Shown piece after piece: positions 26,882 through 33,930 of a DNA stretch of 64,000 nucleotides. A program made the position numbers and the translations under genes. The notes below the pieces were generated by a model. It did not search any database and was not told the origin of the DNA. It saw only the letters and a program-made list of their open reading frames with translations. Position 1 is the first letter of the stretch, and the number at the start of each line of letters is the position of its first letter. Origin of the DNA: Sphingobium soli (GTDB lineage: Bacteria; Pseudomonadota; Alphaproteobacteria; Sphingomonadales; Sphingomonadaceae); the NCBI RefSeq assembly GCF_020782245.1, contig NZ_JAJGNP010000015.1, positions 36,492 through 100,491 of the forward strand, in the 5' to 3' direction.

Positions 26882-28092
26882 CGATGAGCCTGCGCATCGC
26901 CTTCCTGCCGTTGACCGATGCCGCCGTGCTGGCGGTGGCGCGCGAACGGGGCTTTGCCGAGGAGGAGGGGCTGTCGCTGGACCTGATCCGATCGACAAGC
27001 TGGGCGACGCTGCGCGACCGGCTGGTCTATGGGCAGGTGCATGCGGCGCAGATGCTGGCGCCGCTGGCCGTAGCGGTGACACTGGGGCTGAGCCAGCAGC
27101 CCGCTGCGCTGGCGGCGCCCTACAAGTTGGGCGTCAATGGCAATATGCTGGTGATGGCGAGCGATTTCGCCGCTGCGCTCGATCCCGATACCGGACGGCG
27201 CCTGTCCGATCCGCTGGGCACCGCGCATGATTTCGCCGCAGCGATCGGCCTATGGCGGCGCAAGCCGGTGATCGGCGTGGTGCATCGTTTTTCTAGTCAT
27301 TCGCTTATGCTGCGTTACTGGCTTGCCAGCGCGGGCATCGATCCTGACCGGGACGTGGTGCTGCGTGTGCTGCCGCCGTCGCTGACGGTGGAAGCGATGC
27401 GCGCGGGCGAGATAGATGGCTTCATAGCCGGCGAGCCATGGGGCAGTGCGGCGGTAGAAGAGGGGCTGGCTGAGACGGTCGCGATCGGCGAGCGCATCTG
27501 GCAGCGGGGCGTGGAGAAGGTGCTCGCTTTCCGCACGCCCTGGCTGGAGGAGAATCCCGACATTGTCGATCGGCTGCTGCGCGCGCTGATCCGGTCGGCT
27601 TCCTGGTGCGACGATCCGGCAAATCATGACGCGCTGGCGCAATTGCTGTCCGATCCGCGCTATGTCGATCAGCCTGCCGACCTCATCGCACGTGCGATGA
27701 GCGGACAGATCGTTGTGCGGCAGGGGGAAGCGCCTATCGCCAGCCCTGATTTCCTGCTGTTTTCGCGGGAAGCCACGCCCTTTCCATGGCGTAGCCAGGC
27801 GCTCTGGATCTATTCGCAGTTCGTGCGCTGGAACATGGTCGAACATGGCCCGGAGGCTTTGGCGAAGGCCGGTGCCGTGTTCCGTCCCGATATCTTCCGT
27901 CGGGCGCTGGCCGACGCGGATGTACCGATGCCGGGCGCGAATATGAAGGTGGAAGGGGCATTAGGCCTGCCTCTGGCTGTGGGATCGCGCAAGGGCGGAT
28001 TGACGCTGGGGCCTGATCGCTTCTTTGACGGGCGCGTGTTCGATCCGGAACGGATGGAGGATTATCTGACCAATTTTGTGTCTCCGCTTTGA
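26878..28092 (+). CDS. nasS: NasS-type nitrate sensor (NrtA-like binding protein)
   Basis: A 404-residue protein of the NrtA/CmpA substrate-binding family: LRIAFLPLTDAAVLAVARER, then WATLRDRLVYGQVHAAQMLA, a central VLPPSLTVEAMRAGEIDGFI and GEPWGSAAVEEGLAETV. It has no signal peptide, unlike periplasmic NrtA, so it should stay in the cytoplasm, as NasS sensors do. There it would hold NasT inactive until nitrate or nitrite binds. Co-translation with nasT fits the known stoichiometric partner switch. Confidence 0.88.
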   Translation: MTMSLRIAFLPLTDAAVLAVARERGFAEEEGLSLDLIRSTSWATLRDRLVYGQVHAAQMLAPLAVAVTLGLSQQPAALAAPYKLGVNGNMLVMASDFAAALDPDTGRRLSDPLGTAHDFAAAIGLWRRKPVIGVVHRFSSHSLMLRYWLASAGIDPDRDVVLRVLPPSLTVEAMRAGEIDGFIAGEPWGSAAVEEGLAETVAIGERIWQRGVEKVLAFRTPWLEENPDIVDRLLRALIRSASWCDDPANHDALAQLLSDPRYVDQPADLIARAMSGQIVVRQGEAPIASPDFLLFSREATPFPWRSQALWIYSQFVRWNMVEHGPEALAKAGAVFRPDIFRRALADADVPMPGANMKVEGALGLPLAVGSRKGGLTLGPDRFFDGRVFDPERMEDYLTNFVSPL

Positions 28093-28151
28093 ATCGGCGG
28101 GAAATTTTGTGCCTTGCAACATGATGCGATTCGCGAGATAACATACAGGTC

Positions 28152-28276
28152 GCGCGACGAAGCGCGCTTATCTGGATGTGCCGTCCCAAGGGTGGGGCCG
28201 CCATCCTCACCATATATCGCAGCAAAGCCGCTGACCGGATCATCCCAAGGGATGCTGTCCGGGCTGCGGCTTTTTT
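28152..28276 (+). promoter_or_regulatory. NasT-target leader RNA with terminator, upstream of the nitrate transporter
   Basis: Two small hairpins precede a strong terminator. The first is GCGCG-ACGAAG-CGCGC (28152-28167). The second is GTCCC-AAGGGT-GGGGC (28183-28198); its six-base loop has A at position 1 and G at position 4, as in ANTAR-binding RNAs. The terminator pairs AAAGCCGC (28224-28231) with GCGGCTTT (28266-28273), with CCGGA/TCCGG and CATCCC/GGGATG inside, and ends in six T. The transporter start follows at 28309. The first loop lacks the G at position 4. Structures were drawn by eye. Confidence 0.7.
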
Positions 28277-28308
28277 CGTGTCCATTTCCGTTTACTGGGG
28301 GACGTATC

Positions 28309-29553
28309 ATGGCAACTGCTTATTGGGATCGCGAAGCACAAGACGCCGCGCTCGCGCCGACGACCAGCTTCTGGAAGGCCGGCCACGCGCCGACCCTTGT
28401 TGCTGCCTTTCTCTATTTCGACCTCGCCTTCATGGTGTGGGTGCTGCTCGGCCCGCTGGCGCCGATGATTTCCGAGACACTGGCGCTGACCCCGGCGGAA
28501 AAGGGGTTGATGGTCGCGACGCCGACGCTGGCGGGGGCACTGCTGCGCGTCGTCAACGGTTTGCTGGTTGATCGGATCGGGCCGAAATTGTCGGGCGCGA
28601 TCAGCCAGATCATCGTCATCGCCGGTCTTTTCACCGCCTGGGTGGCAGGGATCAACAGCTTCGGCGGCACGTTGGCGCTGGGTGTGATCCTAGGCTTTGC
28701 CGGCGCCAGCTTCGCGATCGCGCTGCCGCTGGCGAGCCGCTGGTACCCGCCTGAGCATCAGGGCAAGGCGATGGGGCTTGCCGGAATGGGCAATTCGGGC
28801 ACGGTGCTTGCCTCGCTCTTTGCCCCGGTGCTGGCCAAGATTTTCGACTGGAATGCGGTGCTGGGTCTGGCCTGCATCCCGTTGGCGATCGTCTTTGTCC
28901 TGTACATGATCATGGCCAAGGACGCACCCAATGCACCCGCGCCCAAGAAGATCGTCGAGTATTTTCAACCGCTCAAACAGGCTGACGCCTGGTGGCTGAT
29001 GGCTTTCTATGCCGTCACCTTCGGCGGGTTCGTCGGTCTGGCCGCCAGCCTGCCCATCTATTTCACAGACCAGTTCGGTCTGACGCCGATCGTAGCGGGA
29101 TATTGCACGGCCGGCTGTGTTTTTGCCGGATCGCTGGTGCGGCCAATGGGCGGTGCTCTTGCTGACAAGATCGGCGGGTCGAAGGCGCTGATGATCGTCT
29201 ATGTCGTGGCCGCTATCGCTCTGGCGGGCGTCAGTCAAGCAACGACGCTGGCGGCGGCTCTGGCCTGTTTCGTGGTCGCGATGCTGGCACTGGGCACCGG
29301 CAATGGTTCGGTGTTCCAGCTGGTGCCCCAGCGTTTTCAGGCTGAAATCGGCATCATGACCGGCCTTGTAGGCATGGCGGGCGGCATTGGCGGCTTCTAC
29401 CTCGCCAGTTCGCTGGGCCTTGCCAAGCAACTAGCCGGCAGCTTTGCACCCGGCTTCCTGATCTTTGCCGGGCTGGCGATCGTCGCCCTGCTGGGGGTGG
29501 TGCTGGTCAAGGCCAAGTGGCGCGCAACCTGGAAGACGGGCGCCCGCATCTGA
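28309..29553 (+). CDS. MFS nitrate/nitrite transporter (NarK/NasA family)
   Basis: A 414-residue major-facilitator protein with about twelve hydrophobic segments. The family signature GFAGASFAIALPLASRWYPP and the glycine-rich nitrate signatures GLAGMGNSGTVLASLFAPV and ALGTGNGSVFQLVPQRF are present, with the conserved Arg in TPTLAGALLRVVNG. It would bring nitrate into the cell for assimilation, possibly exporting nitrite as well. It is the first gene after a NasT-type leader RNA and is followed after 80 bases by a porin gene in the same direction. Confidence 0.9.
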   Translation: MATAYWDREAQDAALAPTTSFWKAGHAPTLVAAFLYFDLAFMVWVLLGPLAPMISETLALTPAEKGLMVATPTLAGALLRVVNGLLVDRIGPKLSGAISQIIVIAGLFTAWVAGINSFGGTLALGVILGFAGASFAIALPLASRWYPPEHQGKAMGLAGMGNSGTVLASLFAPVLAKIFDWNAVLGLACIPLAIVFVLYMIMAKDAPNAPAPKKIVEYFQPLKQADAWWLMAFYAVTFGGFVGLAASLPIYFTDQFGLTPIVAGYCTAGCVFAGSLVRPMGGALADKIGGSKALMIVYVVAAIALAGVSQATTLAAALACFVVAMLALGTGNGSVFQLVPQRFQAEIGIMTGLVGMAGGIGGFYLASSLGLAKQLAGSFAPGFLIFAGLAIVALLGVVLVKAKWRATWKTGARI

Positions 29554-29632
29554 TCCGGAGAGGAGGGCGGCGGCAATGATCGCCGCCCCATTCGGGTCGC
29601 ATCTATCTCGTCCGAGGGGGGACGTGCTTTCC

Positions 29633-30841
29633 ATGAAATATCTTCTCGCGTCGGCGGCCGTGCTGGCCGTCGCAGGGTCCGCTTGTGCCCAGACCATCAG
29701 CCTGAAACCCGTTGCCGAGGGGCGGTTGCGCTACGAACATGCCGATCAGGAAGGATTGCCGGAGGAAAAAGCCGATGCGCTGACCGTCCGCGCCCGCGCC
29801 GGACTGACGGCCAGCAGCGGGGCGCTGTCCGCGACGATCGTGGGGCAGGGGACGCTGGCGCTGGTCGACGATTATTATGACGGCGTAAATGGTGCGGCCA
29901 CCCGGCCGATCGTGGCCGACCCTGAAAATATAGCCCTCTATATCGCCCAGCTGCAATATAAGACGAAGGTGCTGACCCTGACCAGCGGGCGGCAGAAGAT
30001 CGTGCTGGATGACGAGCGTTTCGTTGGCAACGTCGCCTTTCGCGATAACGGCCAGACCTTCGACGCCGTGCGCGCCGAAATTACGCCGGCCAAGGGCCTG
30101 AAGTTAGATATAGCCTATGCCTGGTCCGTGCGAACCATCTGGGGGTTTCAGGGCAAGGGGGTGCGGCAGCAGGCGGTGAGCGGCGACAATATCCTTGCCA
30201 ATCTGTCTTATGCCACGCCTGTCGGCACGCTGAACGGCTTTGCCTATCTGGTCGATCAGGATGAAGCGGCGGTGCAGGCGTTTCGCCTGTCCAGCCAGAC
30301 TTACGGGGTGCGACTGGCGGGGGCGCAGCCTTTGTCGAAAGTGGCGAAGTTCAGCTACCAGTTCAGCTATGCCCGTCAGTCGGACTATCATCGTAATCCC
30401 AACGCTTACAGCGCCGATTACTGGCTGGCGGACGGCACGCTGGACATGAAGGGATGGAAGCTGAACGCCGGCTATGAAGTGCTGGGCGCCAGCAGCGGGG
30501 CGCCTTTCACCAGCTTTCAGACGCCATTGGGCACCAATTTCAAATTTCAGGGCTGGGCCGACAAATTCCTGACCACGCCAGTCAATGGCATTCGCGACCT
30601 CTATGTTGGCGGCGGCTATGGCTGGAAGCAGTTGGGGCCGCTGTCGGGCGTAGCACTGTCGGCCAGCTGGCATCGGTTCGACAGCGACCGGCTCGATCAG
30701 CATTATGGCAATGAGATCGATTTTCTTGCGTCCGCGAGAGTGAAGAAGATGAGCCTGTCGATCCGGTACGCCCATTATGACGCCAGGGCGATGGCGACCA
30801 ACACGGAAAAGCTGTGGCTTCAGGCCGACTGGGCCATCTGA
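29633..30841 (+). CDS. Outer-membrane porin, alginate-export-like
   Basis: A 402-residue beta-barrel protein with a signal peptide (MKYLLASAAVLAVAGSACAQ). Alternating strands, TLTSGRQKIVLDDERFVGNV and FDAVRAEITPAKGLKLDIAY, and a terminal strand ending in LWLQADWAI are typical of the alginate_exp porin group found in nitrate loci of sphingomonads and their relatives. It probably lets nitrate or nitrite cross the outer membrane; this is inferred from its place between the transporter and nirB. An upstream GTG at 29624 in the same frame is an alternative start; GAGGGGGGA precedes both. Confidence 0.8.
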   Translation: MKYLLASAAVLAVAGSACAQTISLKPVAEGRLRYEHADQEGLPEEKADALTVRARAGLTASSGALSATIVGQGTLALVDDYYDGVNGAATRPIVADPENIALYIAQLQYKTKVLTLTSGRQKIVLDDERFVGNVAFRDNGQTFDAVRAEITPAKGLKLDIAYAWSVRTIWGFQGKGVRQQAVSGDNILANLSYATPVGTLNGFAYLVDQDEAAVQAFRLSSQTYGVRLAGAQPLSKVAKFSYQFSYARQSDYHRNPNAYSADYWLADGTLDMKGWKLNAGYEVLGASSGAPFTSFQTPLGTNFKFQGWADKFLTTPVNGIRDLYVGGGYGWKQLGPLSGVALSASWHRFDSDRLDQHYGNEIDFLASARVKKMSLSIRYAHYDARAMATNTEKLWLQADWAI

Positions 30842-30903
30842 CTGAAAATCTATCAGAAGAATCGCTTGAGCCATCAGGCTATTCTTCATATGCTGCACTG
30901 CAA

Positions 30904-31036
30904 AGGACAAGGATGTCCTCCTTCACATTGCCGGGGCGGTTCAGGGTAGAACCGGCAAGGCGCGACATGATGGCAAAGCCGCCATCCTGACTCTCGGAAG
31001 CGAAAAGCTCCGGGGGCTAGGATGGCGGCTTTTTCT
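30904..31036 (+). promoter_or_regulatory. NasT-target leader RNA with terminator, upstream of nirB
   Basis: Two hairpins each have a six-base loop with A at position 1 and G at position 4: AGGAC-AAGGAT-GTCCT (30904-30919) and CGGTTC-AGGGTA-GAACCG (30937-30954). This is the two-hairpin layout recognised by ANTAR proteins. A terminator follows with a perfect 14-bp stem (AAAGCCGCCATCCT at 30975-30988, its complement at 31019-31032) and a T-rich tail. nirB starts at 31054. When NasT binds, the terminator should be bypassed. Structures were drawn by eye. Confidence 0.82.
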
Positions 31037-31053
31037 TTTCTGGAGTAACGGGG

Positions 31054-33576
31054 ATGGAATTTCAGGACGGATTGGCGCCGGCGGCAGAGTGCGAAGGGGA
31101 TATGCTCGTCCCCGCCGACGACGTACGGGAACATCTGGTGGTCGTAGGCAACGGCATGGCCGGTTGCCGCGCGGTCGAGGAACTGCTGGCGCGGGATGCG
31201 GGACGCTATCGCGTCACCATCTTCGGGGCTGAGCCTTATGTGAACTATAACCGCATCATGCTCTCGCCGGTGCTGGCGGGGGAAAAGACTTTCGAGCAGA
31301 TCGTCATTAACGACCGCGCCTGGTACGACGACAACAGCATTGAACTAATCGCTGGTGATCCGGTGGCGTCGATTGATCGTGACGCCAAATGCGTGACCGC
31401 ACAGAGCGGTCGCACGGTTCATTATGACAAGCTGCTGATCGCGACCGGTTCCGATCCGTTCATCATTCCGGTGCCAGGCAAGGATCTGCCCGGCGTCATC
31501 AGCTTCCGCGACATGAAGGATGTCGACGCGATGCTGGCGGCGGCGGAAGCGGGCAAGGCCGCAGGCGGCGGCAGCGCGGTGGTGATCGGCGGCGGCCTGC
31601 TGGGGCTGGAGGCCGCGCATGGGCTGACGCTGCGCGGCATGAAGGTGACGGTGATCCACCTGATGGACACGCTGATGGAGCGGCAGTTGGACGAGGCCGC
31701 CGGCTGGCTGCTCAAGAGCGCGCTGGAAGGGCGTGGCCAGACCATCCTGACCGGCGCCGATACAGAAGCCATCTATGGCGACGGCAAGGTCGAGGGCGTG
31801 CGCCTGAAAGATGGCCGCGAAATCCCGGCAAGCCTGGTCGTCATGGCGGTGGGCATCCGTCCTTCAACGGCTCTGGCGCGCGAGGCGGGGCTGGAGGTCA
31901 ATCGCGGCATCAAGGTCGATGACCATATGGTCACCAGCGACCCCGATGTTCTGGCCGTGGGCGAATGCGTCGAGCATGACGGCAATGTCTACGGCCTTGT
32001 CGCGCCGCTGTGGGACATGTGCCGCAGCCTCGCCGATGGCCTGACGGATCAGCATAGCGGCTATATAGGGTCCGTTACTTCTACCAAGCTGAAGGTTGCC
32101 GGGCTAGACGTTTTCTCGGCCGGTGATTTTTCCGGCGGTGAAGGCTGTGAGGATATCGTGCTGCGCGATGCGTCGCGCGGCGTCTACAAGCGCGTCATCG
32201 TCAAGGACGACAGGATCGTCGGCGCGGTGCTTTATGGCGATACCGTTGATGGCGGCTGGTATTTCGACATGCTGAAGCGTGAAGAGAATGTCGCCGACAT
32301 CCGCGACCTGCTGATCTTCGGTCATGCCTTCGCCTCAGGAGGAGGCGCGCTGGACCCTAAGGCGGCCGTTGCGGCGCTCTCGGACGATGCCGAGATTTGC
32401 GGCTGCAACGGCGTCAGCAAGGGTCAGGTCGTGTCTTGCATCGAAGCGGGCAATTGCAGCCTCGACGCGGTGCGCGCCACCTGCAAGGCGTCGGCCAGTT
32501 GCGGCAGTTGTACCGGTGTCGTCGAAAATCTGCTGGCGGTAGTCCTGGGTGACGACGTCAAGTCCGGGCCGAAGACGATGTGCAAATGCACCAGCTTCAC
32601 CCATGACGATGTCCGTCGGGAGATTGTCGCGCAGAATATGCGCTCCATCCCCGAAGTGATGCAGTTGCTGCACTGGTCGACGCCGGATGGCTGTTCCTCC
32701 TGCCGCCCTGCGCTCAATTACCATCTGCTCTGCGCGCTGCCGGGCGAATATCAGGACGACCAGCAGAGCCGCTTCGTCAATGAGCGGATGCACGCCAATA
32801 TCCAGAAGGACGGCACCTATTCGGTCGTCCCGCGCATGTGGGGTGGCCTCACCAACCCGCGTGAATTGCGCGCGATTGCTGACGTGGTCGAGAAGTTCAA
32901 TGCGCCGATGGTAAAGGTGACGGGCGGCCAGCGGCTCGACATTTTCGGGATCAAAAAGGAAGATCTGCCCGCCGTCTGGGCCGACCTGAATGCCGCGGGC
33001 ATGGTATCTGGCCACGCTTACGGCAAATCGCTGCGTACGGTGAAGACCTGCGTGGGGTCCGAATGGTGTCGCTTCGGCACGCAGGATTCCACCGGCCTTG
33101 GCGTCAAGATCGAGCGGATGACCTGGGGATCGTGGATGCCCCACAAGTTCAAGATCGCGGTGTCGGGTTGCCCCCGCAATTGCGCGGAGGCGACGATCAA
33201 GGATTTCGGCGTGGTTTGCGTGGACTCCGGCTATGAACTGCATGTCGGCGGCAATGGCGGCATCCATGTCCGCGCCACCGACCTGCTGTGCAAGGTCGCG
33301 ACCGAGCAGGAGGCAATGGATTATTGCGCCGCCTTCACCCAGCTCTATCGCGAGGAAGCGCGCTATCTGGAGCGCACAGCGCCCTGGATCGAGCGGGTAG
33401 GCGTCGATTATATCAAGAGCCGAATAGTGGAGGACGATGCAGGTCGGGAAGCGCTGCGTGCCCGCTTCCTCTATTCGCAGAGCTTCTCCCAGGAAGACCC
33501 ATGGGCAGAGCGTGTCGCGGGCGCACAGGCTGACCTGCACCAGCCGCTCGCCCCTATTGCCATCGCTGCGGAGTGA
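31054..33576 (+). CDS. nirB: Assimilatory nitrite reductase (NADH), large subunit
   Basis: An 840-residue siroheme protein. In order: a pyridine-nucleotide-disulfide oxidoreductase domain (LVVVGNGMAGCRAVEELLAR near residue 28; SAVVIGGGLLGLEAAHGL near 175); a BFD-like [2Fe-2S] domain (ICGCNGVSKGQVVSCIEAG and ASCGSCTGVV near 450-490); a second Cys-rich segment around CKCTSFTHDD and DGCSSCRPALNYHLLC; ferredoxin-like half-domains; and the [4Fe-4S]-siroheme site (CVGSEWCRFGTQDS and SGCPRNCAEATIKDFG near 665-715). It reduces nitrite to ammonium with NADH together with NirD. GGAG precedes the ATG. Its last four bases overlap nirD. Confidence 0.95.
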   Translation: MEFQDGLAPAAECEGDMLVPADDVREHLVVVGNGMAGCRAVEELLARDAGRYRVTIFGAEPYVNYNRIMLSPVLAGEKTFEQIVINDRAWYDDNSIELIAGDPVASIDRDAKCVTAQSGRTVHYDKLLIATGSDPFIIPVPGKDLPGVISFRDMKDVDAMLAAAEAGKAAGGGSAVVIGGGLLGLEAAHGLTLRGMKVTVIHLMDTLMERQLDEAAGWLLKSALEGRGQTILTGADTEAIYGDGKVEGVRLKDGREIPASLVVMAVGIRPSTALAREAGLEVNRGIKVDDHMVTSDPDVLAVGECVEHDGNVYGLVAPLWDMCRSLADGLTDQHSGYIGSVTSTKLKVAGLDVFSAGDFSGGEGCEDIVLRDASRGVYKRVIVKDDRIVGAVLYGDTVDGGWYFDMLKREENVADIRDLLIFGHAFASGGGALDPKAAVAALSDDAEICGCNGVSKGQVVSCIEAGNCSLDAVRATCKASASCGSCTGVVENLLAVVLGDDVKSGPKTMCKCTSFTHDDVRREIVAQNMRSIPEVMQLLHWSTPDGCSSCRPALNYHLLCALPGEYQDDQQSRFVNERMHANIQKDGTYSVVPRMWGGLTNPRELRAIADVVEKFNAPMVKVTGGQRLDIFGIKKEDLPAVWADLNAAGMVSGHAYGKSLRTVKTCVGSEWCRFGTQDSTGLGVKIERMTWGSWMPHKFKIAVSGCPRNCAEATIKDFGVVCVDSGYELHVGGNGGIHVRATDLLCKVATEQEAMDYCAAFTQLYREEARYLERTAPWIERVGVDYIKSRIVEDDAGREALRARFLYSQSFSQEDPWAERVAGAQADLHQPLAPIAIAAE

Positions 33577-33917
33577 ACGACATGACCGACTGGATCGACA
33601 TCGGAACGCTGGCCGACATTCCCCGGCGCGGCGCCCGCACGGTACAGATTGGCGGGGACAAAGAAATTGCGGTGTTCCGCACCGGCGACGATCAGGTCTT
33701 CGCGCTGGTGAACGAATGTCCGCACAAGAAGGGGCCGCTCAGCCAAGGCATCGTCCATGGGCATAGCGTGGCCTGCCCGCTGCATAACTGGAACATAGCG
33801 CTCAAGACCGGCGAGGCGCAGGGCGCGGATAGCGGCTGCACGCCGACAATCGCGGTCAGGCAGGAAGGCGCACGCATCTGGATCGCGCGGCCGGTGGCGG
33901 TGCAGGTGGCGGCGTGA
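33573..33917 (+). CDS. nirD: Nitrite reductase (NADH), small subunit
   Basis: A 114-residue Rieske-fold protein. CPHKKGPLSQG and CPLHNWNI carry a complete CxH...CxxH set of [2Fe-2S] ligands, which some NirD proteins lack. It pairs with NirB for NADH-dependent nitrite reduction in the cytoplasm. Its start overlaps the nirB stop as ATGA, so translation is coupled. The nasA gene starts 13 bases after it. Confidence 0.93.
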   Translation: MNDMTDWIDIGTLADIPRRGARTVQIGGDKEIAVFRTGDDQVFALVNECPHKKGPLSQGIVHGHSVACPLHNWNIALKTGEAQGADSGCTPTIAVRQEGARIWIARPVAVQVAA

Positions 33918-33930
33918 GGGGTGGACTATA

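Noticed and set aside
28093..28151. Possible sigma-54 promoter before the nitrate transporter (TTGTGCCTTGC)
   Set aside because: The spacing between a GG and GC pair does not fit GG-N10-GC, so the match was judged accidental.
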